Source: Acanthornis magna
Taxonomy: Eukaryota; Chordata; Aves; Passeriformes; Acanthizidae
Reading direction: 5' to 3'
Length of the DNA stretch: 64,000 nt
Assembly: GCA_036785705.1 (NCBI GenBank)
Contig: JAWUZG010000356.1
Location: forward strand, 310,001-374,000
Every line of letters starts with the position of its first letter. The stretch's first letter is position 1. The translations under genes were made by a program, and so were the position numbers. Below the pieces are notes generated by a model that worked only from the letters and a program-made list of their open reading frames with translations, was not told where the DNA came from and ran no database searches. Below are positions 1 through 13,655 of this stretch, in pieces.

Positions 1-1230
1 ATAGAACAGCTCTCTGGGATGTATGTCTAGAATTTGCTTGACTCACCTTAGCCTGGATTATTAATTACTCATGTTAATTCCACATGTGTGTGTGTGTGAC
101 TTTGATGAAAAAAGCCCCAGTTAGAGGTTTTCTTGTGTATTTGATCTGTAACTGTAGCTTTGATCTGCTTTTGTTTCATTGCCAGACAGTGAATACTATA
201 CAGCCAGCTACTCATCTATGAAAATTCTGATGTTTCATTTTTTGTCAGTCCCGTGATCTGTAGTTTGAAATAAGCAATGAGAAGTAAGAAATTAGATAAT
301 GTTACCAAACCAAGTGCTCAGAATTTACTGCCAGTGATTGAATCACTGATCCAGTTGGTTCATTTATGTTCTTGTGTTCACATCTTGGGCATATATATTC
401 AAGGGTTGCTGTTCAGATAATTTTGGTTTTTGGCTTTGTAATACTTGTAGCACATAATCTGGGTTGTCCACACTGTGTGCTTCACATGAGAGTAAGAACA
501 CTGGAGCTCATTTCTACCTCAGTTTCCTCTCATTTGTTGTTTGTATTATAATTTCTGTTTTCTCCCCACTGTTTGGATGCATCACGACCCTTAAATTTTT
601 AATTTTAATTTGCTTTAACTACTTTTTAAATGGTTTTGAGAACTTGCACTATTTTATTTTTTTGCTTTTTAACTTTGGTCCTGGGTTTCCCCATCTTGTT
701 CTTAAATTCCACACTGTAGTATCTGACTTTGGTCTAGAAAGTGTGTGGTTATGATCAACCCGGGCATCAAGGGCTATGGTAGCGAATTTTTGGTCTCTAA
801 TGGGTCTACCCAGTTGTTTTCCTGTCTGGAAGAAGAAAACATCACAGTTAAATATCCTGCATGACACTGAAGCAAAGAGCTAAAAAGAAATGAAGAGAGC
901 TATCCCCAGCTGCTCAATGAATTTGCATACAAAGGTTTATACATTTTCCCTCTTCAGCAGGTCTAGAGTCAGCTAGAAAGAAAAGTAAACCTAATTAAAA
1001 ACACCCTTTTTTCCAGGGCTGCTCTCTGGCAGAGTTTCCTTGAGACACAGGAAATTGTGCTCTCATCAGTTGGGCTCCAAAACCAGACAAAATCGGTCTT
1101 CAGGACAAACCTGTCAGCATGAGAACTGCTGAAAGTTTCTGGTTTTCTGTGTTGGTAGAACACCACCTTTTAGAGGGCCACTCACCTTTGTGTGACTAGA
1201 ACAGAAATGTCAAACAGGTCCCTATTCTCC

Positions 1231-1354
1231 TAAAAAAAACAAAACAAAAAACCACACAAAAAATCCAAACAAACAAACAAGCAAACAAACAAAACCAACA
1301 ACCAACAAACAAACAAACAAACAAAAAAACCCAAAACAAAAAAAAAAATCAAAC
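1231..1354. repeat. A-rich (CAAA)n simple repeat
   Basis: About 120 bp made almost only of A and C, with repeated AAAC/CAAA units and A runs. It is a low-complexity tract. Its complement-type composition (GTTT-rich) recurs 1.4 kb downstream at 2742-2860. Confidence 0.9.
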
Positions 1355-2355
1355 TGTCACAGTGGAATTCTTACAACGGAAAGGAATGTTCTCACATTTC
1401 AGATTATGACTGCTCACTTCCCTGGAGGCCAGACAGAAAAACTCAAGGTTTCTTCATCTCCCTGTCTGAGTGGCTGGCAGGGCAGCTGCCTGAAGCACCA
1501 GTTGGAGGTGAGTTCTGTGTGTCACTGTTGATGTTTTGGGAGCAATGCTGGACTTGGCAGGGGCTGTGCTTCAGCTTTTGTTCATGTCATGGCTTTGCAC
1601 ACTGAAGCCATTCACAGAATGACTTCATACTCGCATCCAAAGGAGAAGGGCATACTCACTTGGATATCAGAAGGATACTCACTTGTGTCTCTTCGACTTT
1701 GAAATGTGCCACTAGTGTGTACATGTGCAACATTTTCTCCTGTTACAGTTCTGTTGAAGGGTTTGATCTCATCTCGGACCTCTTTGGCTGAGAGAAAGGT
1801 CCCCTCTGTGCCCCTTTTCTGACTGTATGAAGGGAAGGTGGCTGGCAGCATGCCTTCTGCATTTACTGCTAGGACAGAATCTCCCCTGGTGCCAGCACAC
1901 ATCCCTCCTGTGAGCTCCATATGGCCCCACATCTCAAAGGAACACTTAGAGGTCAGCAGCATATCTTTTACCTTGGAGCTTACCTTTATTGTTACAGTCC
2001 CATCCTGACACCTTCTGGGCAGGAGCCTTTGTGTGGGTATGAACTCAGCAGCCTGAGTTGTCAGTTCCCCTGTAAAATCCCTCAGCTACAGGAGGGGTGA
2101 GAGGGAATATGTTTAGAGAAGAAATTTGCCATATTTGCATGATGTTAGTAACCCAAACAGCTATGCAGGAGTCATTCTACTTAATTTCAGAAAAAAAAAA
2201 AATCTCCATCCTGTGTGTCACCAAATATTTCACAGAAATTGATAAAGAATAATTTAACTAAGAAACACTGTCAGTGCAGCTGAAATTTGAAATTCTGAAC
2301 TTGTGAGATGTGGTGGTTCATAACATTGTGGTCTTATTCTCACCAATGTGCCCAG

Positions 2356-2399
2356 GCACACACACATACACACACACACAAATATACACACACACATCC
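2356..2399. repeat. Imperfect (CA)n microsatellite
   Basis: Runs of CA are interrupted by ATA and AATA. It is an ordinary dinucleotide microsatellite. The apparent short peptides rich in T, H and C across it are translation artefacts. Confidence 0.9.
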
Positions 2400-2741
2400 A
2401 CCCATGTCCACATGTGCTCAAAATTGCCTGGAATAAGACGTATTTACAGAAAATACTTGCCTGTAGGGTTGTTGTGGTAGGATTCACACCCCATACTTTA
2501 TACCTGAGAGTGGACTGTTTACAACCTTTGCTAAACATAACAGCATTTTAAGGAAGGAGTTTGCAGGAACATTTGGCTTTCCATCCCCCAGTGGATCGCA
2601 CTTTGACCCTTTTTTGAACATTTTTCATATATGGCACAATTGCTAAAATCCCAGTTGTTTCCTATTTACTTGATTGTAGAAGTTTGTTATGTACATATGT
2701 TTTTTGATTCAGATGGCATGATAAGGGCTGGTTTAAATAAC

Positions 2742-2860
2742 GGTTTGTTTGTTTTGTTTTTTGGTGCGGGGGTTTTTTTGTTGTTTGTTTTGGGGGGTTT
2801 TTTGTTGTTGGGGGGGTTGGGGGTTTTTTTTGTTTGTTTGTTAGTTTGGTTTTTTTCTTG
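2742..2860. repeat. GTTT / poly-G-T low-complexity tract
   Basis: About 120 bp of T runs and G runs with GTTT units, including runs of six or seven G. The overlapping 77-codon hydrophobic frame (2631-2864) owes its F/G/L/V composition to this tract and is not credible as a gene. Confidence 0.85.
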
Positions 2861-3741
2861 TTAATAGAAATTATCTCCTTTAAGGAGTTTTATGGCTAAC
2901 AGCAATGTCACCTTTGTTTAGCGTATTTGGGGGGCTCATTCCTTGTTCAGATGCCTAGAAGGCCTCAGCACAGAAAAAATGTTGCCTAATCTTTAACATA
3001 ACTCAGAAGTCTTGCTGAGAAGTTGAAACAGGATTAGAAAACTCAGTGTCTGATCCTTTGAGGACTGCTGCTTCAAAGGAGCTATACAAAGCTGCACAAA
3101 AAAAAGGAGTGAATGAACAAGATTGAGCCCTTTGAAATATTTACTGTTCAATGAATTTGGAGAGGAAGGCAGAATATGATGAGGCCTTCCCACTCCTGAA
3201 AGGTGATAGTATCCTCTTGTTTTATTAATAGGAAAAGTATGATATTACTACTTTGACATTTCTTTTGTTTGGCAGAACCTGGAGACACTGATTTAAGTAT
3301 TATACCATATATCTATACATACATATGCAAGTGGTAGAAAAAAACTTAAAAGTTCCATTTATTACTCACTATTATCTTCTTTTTTTTCCCCCGGAGTACT
3401 TCCATTCCCTGTAAAACACATCCAGTAACTGGATCAATAGCCATCATATATAAAACACTAATCATTAAGAATAATTCTTTTACATGGTTTACACTATCGC
3501 TCAATGTCCTGGTAGCAGTTCCTCTCAATTTCAAAGCAGTTGTCGAGCTTGAATTCTTGTTTTGGCTCTGCAACAGATGGAGATGTGCGTGTCCTGATGA
3601 AAATTCAGACTTGGAAGGGAACTGTTCCCCTATCACACAGTGTGTACCAAGCCTGTGCCTGAATTTATTTACCCAGCCACTATTTGCAAACAATTATGTG
3701 TTTCTCTGGTTTCCTGCAGTTTCTCAGCTTCTTCTCTCAAA

Positions 3742-3770
3742 TTTTTTTTTTTTTTTTTTTTGTTTTTTTG
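3742..3770. repeat. Poly-T tract
   Basis: A homopolymer of about 20 T followed by G and seven more T. On the minus strand it would read as an A tail, but I recognise no retroposed sequence next to it. Confidence 0.8.
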
Positions 3771-6700
3771 GAAACACAGGCTTCAGGTTTTTGTTGATAA
3801 ACTTGAATGTTTTCATTTTATATTTCCTTATGCTCATCTTCTGAAAGCATCTTAAAAGATCACCTGATCCATAGAGTAAACTATAATTTCATTAAAATGG
3901 GTAGACTTCAGGTGACAATATGATCCATCGAGATAATATCATCCAAAGGACACAGCACAGCACGCCTTAGAAGCCTAGGGGCTCAGACTTTGTTATCCAT
4001 GCGGTGTTGTGTTTATATGAGCTCCTAAATGCAAGGAAAACTTTTCAACCATAAACCAAACATAGCTTTTCATATTTTATTTGGCAACTTCATTGGCGAG
4101 TTGCTGTATGGAGCCAGTAAAACTCAACGTGGAGGAACAACTTTTGCCATCTCAGCTTGAGAATGAGGATCCCAGTAACCAGGCATATGCCCTTCCTGTG
4201 TGCATGGTATTGTGTTTTTAATTGCATTTAGTGCAAAGGTTAATAAGAGCTTGCTAATAGATTTAGGAAAAATAATTGTTGAAAACAAAACCCAGTCCCG
4301 AGTCAAAAGTTCATTGGTTTTGAGAGGATTGTAAAAATATTTCAGGGGAGGCCTTAAATTCTTCAGTGGATTGCTATTTATCTATGGTCATGCACATGCT
4401 AAATAATGATATTAAATAAGTTACTCTCCTGTTGTGTTTTATAAGAGAGCAAAGCCTTCCAGCTATATAAACAACACTTTATTTTTCCAGCATTATGGAA
4501 TAAAATGGAGAGATGGCCTTGTGGGTTGACTATTTGAGGTTCATGACTGAACAGCAATTTCCAAAGCTAAGCCTAACTGTGATGATAAGTTATGCCTTTT
4601 GTAATGCTCCCTCATGCAAATTAAGGCATCTTTTGAGCAACCTGTGCACATTACATTTCATATTTGGTAAATCTTATGCATTTCCCATCATGTTGGAAGG
4701 AACTGCCAGTGTTTTAAAAAAGCAATTTATTTTGTTGTCTTTGAAGTAGCTGATGCATTAGTAACCCTGCCACCTTTGAAATTAAACAGGATTTTGTCTG
4801 CAGTTGGAACACTCTGAAGTGTTCTTCTATTTTTAAATCTCATATGCGTATTTGAAATGCCTTCAGCTCTCCTGCAGATGGGTTTTTTTTTAATGATTGC
4901 TGTTGTCTCTAAATGGGTCTTGGCATTTTTATTCAGTTTGTGATGAAGCAATTATTTTTGCTAATTGAATGTACAGGGAATGACTTGAGACAGGGAGCAA
5001 ACAACATCACATAGTCATGGGTGCTTTAGAACTAAGGTCATCCAAAATACAGCATAGCAGCCTTTGTATTTCATCTTCTAACTCTCCCAATAGATGAGTA
5101 AATTTAATGTCTCTGACTCCAAGGCTTTATTACTTCCTCAAGTAGAAGAGAAATATTCACTTTACATGTGTACAGCTTGCAAAAGAAGTGTCCTAAGTGA
5201 TGTTTGCCAAAGGACATTGGTGTTGGTACACTGCGTGTTATCATTAACTGCTCAAGTACTACACTGGTGAGTATAAATAACAGGAAGATAGATGTGCTGT
5301 CAGATTCTTCTGACTACCTGAGATATTTCGGCACAGAATCAGAGCAGTGGAAGGAGAGACAGCTTTGAGCCAGACCTGCAGGTCTCAGATGCTTGCAACA
5401 ACAGTAGATATTTGTGCATGCTGGGAAGATAGAAATGTTCCAGTAATTTCTCTCCCAGTCCCTTGCTGACTATAGCTTAGAGCAGTGTAAAAAGTACCTT
5501 ACTGTCACTTCTTCAGTGTTGATCATCACCAAACATGACAATAAATAAGTTTCAGGCTAAATCAGCCATCTAATTCCTTCAAACAGTCTTCAAAACATAC
5601 TGCTTTCTACTGAACTGTATTGATAGGAAAAACTAAAGAAAGAAGGAAGCTTACTAAATGCACAGCAATTGAGCAGTGGGATAAGAATGCTTTGGGAGAG
5701 GATGAAGTTAACAAGAGAAAACTGAGCTACATTTTAGAGAGCTATTGCTCACTGAGAGCCCTGTTCAATGCACATCTGTTGCCAAGAAAGGAAATCAAAC
5801 TAGGCTTACTGAGAGTGGCAAAATAAGTAATATTTGAAAATACCATATGGATAACATTAGTCACTTGGTCCTGGACAAGGTGAACTATGAGGTTAATCTA
5901 GTATGGCAAATCCCATTGATAATGTTGGCATGTGCTCCACAAAATTGCCTGCCCAGGGAACAAGGGAAACATTGTTTTTTTACTGTGTGACACAGGAGAC
6001 CTAAAGCAGTCAAAAATCCAGTTACTGGAAGATAGTACACACCAGACAGGAGGTATTTGCTAAAATTACACATGCTGGACATTGCTGCCCTAATTTCCCT
6101 GTATAATTGCTGAATTTGTATTGTAGCATATGCATCACTAAATTTCCTAAAACTGCGAAGCAATTTGATCAGCTCTATTGAGGAGTTTTTATGTGTCAAA
6201 CCTTGTAAAGTACTGTTTGTGAAAGAACCATGAAAGAGAAAGCCACAGAATCCCTTTAAAATATGTCAAACAAATCAAGCAAGGACAAAAATCAGGTGAC
6301 AGAAATTGCATTTCTTTTTGTGAACAGGAAAAAAGGAATTTTGCTGTAAGCTAGGCCATGCTCTTCCATCACTTAGCACCATTAATGCTGCACTAACATA
6401 GCCTAATCCTTTTTGTCAATGTATTTCTGTTAATTTGACAGCCTTTGGTAACATTCACATCTCTCTTGGGATGTTAATATATCCTGGGTTGAAGTGAATA
6501 GAGTGTGAAATCATGGTTTATAGCTCATTTTGAAATTATTTTCTTCTTCAGAAGATTAGAGAAACCCATATGCATGGTTCAAACTCTCCCCTACCCATGT
6601 GATGGGGAATGGAATAAACAAATAAATATTGGTCAGCGTCCTTGCAGCACGCTGTTGCACTATGTCTGGCCTTGGGAGAGCTGTATTAATTCCACTGCAG

Positions 6701-8721
6701 TGCTCTGTCAGAGGAGTAATCCTCCACTCAGAGTCAGGTGAAGTTTCCCTAGAGCTGTGGCACAGTGGATCTGCCACCTACCTGTGGATGTTGGCGAGCT
6801 CCCAAATACTTTGGAGTTGAGTATGTGTGTCTAAGAGCCACTTTGAAAACATCAGGGCTAAAGATGTGGACAAGTCATTGTGCTTTTAAATAAGACATTA
6901 TGGTCAGTGGTTTTTTTGTCTTCCATGTGATAATCATGGTCTTGTTAGATTTCCACATTCCCATGGGAATGAAGTTAGGATGTGCACAGAAATACTCCCA
7001 TTCATTTTGTATTCTTTCCAGTGCGCTTTTCATCTACACATCATGGAGCAGAAAATGAGAGGCTTGCACTCCCCTAATTCTCACAGGGGATCATTAGGAT
7101 TCCCCACTGTTGTCTAATCATGTGCTGTCCCATTGATGTGTAGTCAATTGCTGGGTAATTGTGTTTTGTGGAGTAGATCTCGCTTGAGTAAAGCAGTGTG
7201 TTGGCTTTAGTTCCGGGAAACTGGTATGGATTTTTAAGCTCTTAAATGAACAACAGATCATTCTGTGCTCCACAATGTATAAGCACAAAGTATGGAGGGA
7301 ATAAGTAATGGAGAAAGGAACATTTAAAATTTATGTTTGCAGGTGGACTTGTGTGTGGAAGAAGTATCTCACATGCATGGCAAATCAGCTTATTTTTAAT
7401 TTTTGAAATGCTGGAAGGAGTTTGTGAATAAGACTGCCAGTGGGGCTGCCTTAGCCACTGGAATATGCCTGTCATAACACACTGGGTTGAAGTTCCTGCT
7501 GTGAACTGGGGAGCTGTGAGGCCTGAGCAACACCAGGGAGAGTAAATGAGTGGTGTGGAGGAAAAAAGTTGTCTTCAAACTCTTTTTTTATTGTGTGCTC
7601 CTCATGCTCTGAGCTGCAGTCGTTAGCCCACTGTGGGTGAATGGAGTAGAGTTCCAGCTGAAGCCGTGCTGTGTACCCAAGCTTCTTTGGTCTGGATAAT
7701 ATTGCTGAGTGTTTTCTGCAAGTTGAGGGAATGCAGGGCCCCGCAGTCTAATATTCAGGTATATATTAGGAAAAGAATCCCTTGGCACCAGGGCAGTTAT
7801 GGCGAGCCCCATGATGTCTCATGGGCATAGGCCATTATTTATGAAACAAAACTTATAAAACAAAATCTCTTCCCCACAAAGTTATAGATGGCAGGGTGGA
7901 GGGAAAACTGACTCTTTTCACAGAAGTACCAAATTCACTGAATTCACCACATCAACTTCATTTTGTACGGTCTAGCTGGTTGGCCCAGAAAGTGCTTCTG
8001 TCTTTGAGGGTTTCTGCAGGTGGGGGTCGTGCCTGTCCCAGGCAGCCAGTGGGGTCATCTGCTGGGGGGGACACTTTGGGCTGTCTGGCCTGGCTTGGCT
8101 TTTGCTTTGTTGCCACCTCTGTGGGGTACACTAGGCTATTTTCAAGCTAGTGGTATTATTAGGCTAAATGACTTTAAACCAGGAACCTTCATGAGTGTGT
8201 GGGTGCTGCAGGGCAGTGTTGATCAGCCTCGGTGTGAAACTGAGAGCAGCAGCACAGGAAAGGTTACTTAATGTTATTTTATGGCAGCACATACGTTTTG
8301 CAAATGGCTGTTTTGAAGGTCAGCCTTTTGCACGTGCTGCTTTTCCCAGTTCCCTGTCTGCCTTCAGCTCACAGCCAGGCTGGCCATGGTTATTACCTTA
8401 GAGTCATTTTTTGAGTTGCATTTGAGATGAAGATAAGAGGTAGGGCAGATTATCGGTGATAGCTGATGAGGTTGTTATGATGAGACATTAGCTAGGGATG
8501 GGAGAAAAGGGAGAAAATAATAATGTGTTCGCTTTCCTGTGTGATAATGGTGTGGCAGTTTCTGTGCACATACAACGCCAGTAACTCCGTGTGTTGAGAA
8601 CCACGAACAGAAGGTTATAAAGGCTGCAGAGCAGTTCCAGCTGCTGTTTTATGCAGATGCACCACAGTATGAAATGATGAAATTTGCTTGTAGCAAGTTT
8701 TGCTTCCTCTTATTTTATTAC

Positions 8722-8776
8722 ATTTTGTATACTTTTTATACTGTATTTTGTATACTTTTTTATACCGTATTTTGTG
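8722..8776. repeat. Short AT-rich tandem repeat, ~23-bp unit
   Basis: Two consecutive 23-24-bp units beginning ATTTTGTATACTTTTT, plus the start of a third (ATTTTGTG). The units differ by one T and one C/T change. Confidence 0.8.
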
Positions 8777-11700
8777 TTCTATCATAAAACTCCATTTTCA
8801 CTGACCCATAGATTTTTTTAATATGCACCAGCTCTCTCAGACAAGGCAGACGCAATTTTTCTTAACATATTTTTCAGCAAGACCAAGGAAAAAGAGTGAA
8901 TTATGATGAATTTTGTATAAAAAGGTACATCAGAAAATAATCTGAATTAAGACTAAATGCTTGGGTTTATATTTTTCTTACTTTTCTTTCTTATTTAACT
9001 GCTCTATCCTTTTTCCCTAGTCCTTGTCTAAAGATTGAAAAATTCATAGTAAAAGAAGTATGTGATCACAATCCGATCTTTACTGTGCAGACAAATGCAG
9101 AATTCCTTCAGTTTAATGACTCCACTGATTAAAAAACTCATAGGAAAGACTGGGAGGAACTGTAAAAGTTCAGTAAAATTAAGAAGTCCTGGGGGTTTTT
9201 GTTTTGTTTTGTTTTGTGAATATAATTACTGAATAAGCAGGTCCCAAGAAAATGTTGAGCTGAAACCAAATCCTTAATTTGGCCATTGAAGTTGAATTCA
9301 TAATTCCTCAGTGAAGTTATTTTTACTGCTTAAGGTGAAGAAGTTCTAAATATTACTGTAATATCACCGATTGTTAAACATGGAGGTAAAAGCTGAGTAT
9401 TTATGCTTTATGAGAAGGTAGAGGAGTGGTACAAGACATCATGACTATTGTTATATTTTTATTCCTTGACAGACAGCTACTAACACCTTGTACTATAAAA
9501 TATGGGCATATATGCCAAATAACATTGGTTACACATTGTTCTTTGTGGCATTTTCAACACATCCACTAAGTCTCTGTTCTACTCACCACTCTCTTATTGC
9601 CTGCAGAGAGCTTTGCCAATACTTGATGAGTCATCACATGATTTCTGAATTTAAGGAAAATAAATGCTCATTTGATATGAACAGGGCTGATGCCACTAAG
9701 AGGACTTTGGGGTTTGCAGGTTTATCACAAGTTGCATGTGTGTTACCTTCACAATAAGGCTTTAGGTGTTAGAAGGATGAAGAATGCAGTCTATTACTAC
9801 CTCTTAACAGATATCAGGACTATCCTGTTCACAGGGATGGATGTGTACTTGAGGCAGCCACCATGCTAATTACCACTTCCTCAACTTGGGAATCCCAGTT
9901 TGTTCATCAAACATGAAATATCAAAGTCAACAACAGTCTGGCATTTAGTATTTTCATATTCACATCTTCACTGTTACTGGTATGTTTTTTTAAGTCATAT
10001 TTTACGCATCCAGTTGCAAACACGAGTTGGTTTTCAGTGTAAGGACAGCTGGTAAGGGCAGATTGGGAATGCAGGAAAACAAGAACGAATTGCCCAGGCC
10101 TATCAGTTGTGCAGCAGAGGGATATAGGAATTGAAATGTCAGTGTTTTGGAGAGGGGGTGATCAATGTGAATTTGAAGCTTGTTTCTGCCTCACTTCAAG
10201 TGACAAAATATTCCTGACATCAGCTTTAGGAAAGAGACTTATATTACCTGTGAATTGGTTAGGGACTGCCTTGCAAGGAGAACTTTGTATATATTATCAA
10301 TTGCAGTATTTTTGAAACAAACACAACCAAGACTCATAATTTCACAGCAAGGACAAGAAAACAAATCTCAGTGGCAGGCTCACACTGAAGGAAAGGAACT
10401 AAAAGGTACCAAGCCTACCTCACTCCAAAGATAAAGGTTATAAGAGCAGCTCTTATACACCTCAGTGCAGAAGCTTGCATCCACTAAATGGCCATCTGCT
10501 GAGTAGAAAAAATAAATGGAAGTGTGAAGGGTTTTTCTTGGCATAGCATAATGTCAGATACCCATATCTGCAATTTAAGATTATACTACACTGGGAAGTA
10601 AAGCAAAAATAACCCTAAAAAATCTCCAGCCTTTTCCAGCTGATTGTTGCCTAGGATAATTCAATTACATATTATACATGTAGAATGAATTATTTAAAAA
10701 TCCAGTATTAAAAGACTTAAAAAGCAGCAATTCTTTTATTTCCCTGCTAAATGTAACCACCAAGACTTTGTCCTTCTGTAAGTAAAATCAGAAATATCTA
10801 AACTTTTGCCAGGGTGTGTGTCCTGTTGGATCTATATATTCACTAGAAACACAAGGGTGCTAGGGTAGGAATCACCAACCTGTTCTATGCATATCATTGA
10901 ATATTCCTTGTAGATGATAGCTGTGAGTCTTTTGTGAGTTGCTGTGCCCATCAGTACCACTGGATCCTCTAGGGCTTGTGCTCAGGCTGGAGAGATGTCC
11001 TGAAACACCTTGTGCACAGCCATGGATAAAGGCCCAAATATAGATTTGCACATAGAGTGCAAATCTCAAAAGCAGGGCAGAAACACAACCATGTATAAAG
11101 ATTTGATTTTATCAGTAACCTGGCAAGCAGAGTCTAGAAAAAGAAAGAGGCCTCTGTTCAGCATATTGCCAGCTTTTCTGTTGTGTCCTAAATTTTTTGT
11201 ACCAGTAACATTTCTCAAGGTGTTGGTAGGAATTTCTTCATGAGCAAGGCTGCAAGATATGGTTCTACTAATGCCAATATCTTTTGAGGTGTATGGCTGC
11301 TCCATTCGGTGGGGATTTGTACTGATGGGTAGCTCTCTAGAAGCCAGCTGAAATATGTACCCATATGAATTTATGTTGGTTGTAAAATTACATGACAGAA
11401 GTGCAGTATTTCCTGCGAATTATTGCTGTATGCCTTCCTAAGTCTCTCATCTTACATTACATTTCCTAAACTCAGGGCTAAAATGCTGTACTTTTTAGGC
11501 ATGTATTTCAAAGGTCAGCATGGAGTTATATCTCAATTCATATATAAGAAAGAAAAATAATAATTGCAAGGAAGTGTTACTATTCATTGGCTTTTCCATC
11601 AATCTCCTTCTTGTTTTTACTTCATTTGCAGCATATGATTTCAGGGCATGAAGCCAAAAAGTGGACTTTTGCATCAGCTAGTCTCACTTGCATATAGCAA

Positions 11701-13370
11701 CTCCTCAATTATCACTTAGCTTCTCCTTTGTTATGCTCTGTGCTCCTTAGTTTATAAGGATTACTTTCAGTAAGACAGTTAAACTCAATATAAATGTGCT
11801 TTGAGATTAATACCTTGCCTGTTAATTTGTTCCCAGCTTCTCATCTTCATGGTTAAAAATAGACATCAGGTAGGAATCTGAATGCACTTAGTTTTGGCTT
11901 TTAGCTGACTGTTCTTGCTGCCTACCAAGAGTGTTAAGTCATAACAGACATCTGGCTATATATAGAGAGGAAAAAACTGTAAATATTATTTGAATGCTAA
12001 GTGTACTTCAGGATTTTTAAGACATCTCACTATAAGCCTTATTAGTCTTTTATGTTCTTGCATTTCCGGGCTGGTATGACCTGAACAGAGAGAATGAGAT
12101 TGTCATTTCCCTTCTGCTAGGGGCGAATATAATTTATTTTTCTTCTTCTTATTGGACTCTCTTAACAGGAATTAAGGCTCATTGCTTTAAAGACACATGT
12201 GTTTAATAACAGGGATTTGATGTGTGCTGATCTCAGTGCCCATATGAAGTCTCCTGCAGATCAGAAGCAGTGCACAGCTGCAGATATTTGTGCACATGAA
12301 GTGCCTTAGAGGACCACTGCCTAACTGCATGCATTTTACATGCTTTTCTTCTGATATGGATCTAAAGCTGCCAACAACAGCGTGGGAGCAGCAAAACTTA
12401 AAAGGAAAGGAAGGAATGTTTCCAATAAAATTTGCCTCCCTTGCATAGTCTAAGTGACAGCAAGCATTCCAGCTTTGAGGGCTTCCAGTTGGCATTGTAT
12501 GAAAATATATTTCAAAGTGGGGAGAAAATATGAATATAAAGAGGAGGAAGAATGAACTGCGGCACCACTGGGCTTCATTCACAGCCAAGGCTGTGGAGAG
12601 GGAAGTGGTGACAACTTTGGAGTTATATGTGCGTAAGAGCAAAGTTTCCCACATGTGTTCTCATCAGTATCACAGTTTGGGGTGCTTGGTAATGGAGGTT
12701 TGGGCTTCAGCCAGTGGGAGGCAAGGCCAACCACAAAGTTCAGATCTGGATCCAAATGCCTGCGTGTTTGGGAGTAGTTATCCCTCTGGTTCGAGATTTT
12801 ACTCATCTTAGCCATGCACAAAAATAAGTAACAAACATGAAAAAAGATGATTTTCAAGTTGGAGCTGTAATACTTTAAGTATTTAAGCCCTTTAGCAGTT
12901 TTGATTAACCAGGGGATTACATGAGATTTTGTGTGCCATTTACTTTATAAATTTGCTAAAATGAAATATATGACAAATACTTTGTCATTTGTACTGCAGA
13001 TCAATCTTAAATGAGCCTGAAATGAGGTTTGGAGTAAATACCACTTGTGCCTCCGTATCAGATCTTGTGCTTTAGGGAGCACTTGGTTATCTGCAGGAGA
13101 GAGAGTGAGCTCCTACCATACTCTAAAACCAGCTCTTCAGCTGTACTAAGGGAGAAGAGATGGAGGCCACTGTGCTGGCAGTGACGTGGCAACCACTTGC
13201 CAATGTCACAAAGCCATGGGCAGAAATGGCTGCTGTGAGTTGCACTTGCTGTAGAACATTGCTGCATTTTGCTAAATATCCTCATTTTCTGCTTGGAAGA
13301 TCTGATTTTTTCCCCATTTCGGGGGACTCTGCTTCTACAAGCATAAATGTGGATATTTTGTGCTTCTACT

Positions 13371-13426
13371 TATTCTACACCCTGCAATTAGGTCATCTTC
13401 CTGACCTAATTGCATGGGGTAGAATA
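13371..13426. other. Strong imperfect hairpin (left arm copy)
   Basis: Two 25-nt arms, 13371-13395 and 13402-13426, flank a 6-nt loop (TCTTCC). They pair as TATTCTAC...GCAATTAGGTCA with TGACCTAATTGC...GTAGAATA, with two or three mismatches. Weaker pairing extends outward by about 12 nt on each side (CTTCT / AGAAG). The size resembles a small foldback element or a precursor-miRNA-like stem. Nothing in the sequence shows that it is transcribed. Confidence 0.7.
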
Positions 13427-13591
13427 TACAGAAGATGCTGGAGAGTGCTTAATTTATTTGGAGTTGAGGAGATGGCTTCAGTTGCCGGAGTTGGCACAGC
13501 AGCAGCCTACAACCATTGCTCTTGCACTTCTGTTGTGGCAGGAGCTCCTTGGTTCTTGGAGGTGCTAGAAAATCCCTGCTTCTTGTAAGAA

Positions 13592-13655
13592 GAATTCTTT
13601 GCTACAATTTCACCCCCTGAATTCTTTGCTACAATTTCACCCCCTGAAACCCCCT
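13592..13655. repeat. 27-bp tandem duplication plus 10-bp unit (left arm)
   Basis: A 27-bp unit starting GAATTCTTTGCTAC and ending CACCCCCT is present twice in tandem (13592-13618, 13619-13645), followed by a 10-bp unit GAAACCCCCT. Counted on the opposite strand as TTTCAGGGGG, the left arm has two 10-bp units and the right arm three. Confidence 0.85.

Larger units (their letters stand above)
1..10165. other. AT-rich sequence, no gene recognised
   Basis: This part has no inverted partner inside the window, so its arm membership is undetermined. It is AT-rich, with simple repeats listed separately (1231-1354, 2356-2399, 2742-2860, 3742-3770, 8722-8776). The longest open frame is 116 codons on the minus strand (1612-1962); it has no domain, signal or compositional bias that I recognise and is probably chance. 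Stretches between the listed repeats show nothing I can assign. Confidence 0.7.

Noticed and set aside
1612..1962. 116-codon minus-strand frame
   Set aside because: Considered as an exon, but there are no clear flanking splice sites and no recognised family.
2631..2864. Hydrophobic 77-codon frame resembling a membrane segment
   Set aside because: Composition comes from the GTTT/poly-G tract.
12187..12654. 155-codon frame conserved in both arms
   Set aside because: Conservation only reflects near-identity of the arms. No start context, domain or splice structure stands out.
13160..13588. 142-codon frame conserved in both arms
   Set aside because: It overlaps the hairpin and has no recognisable domain. 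Chance frame.
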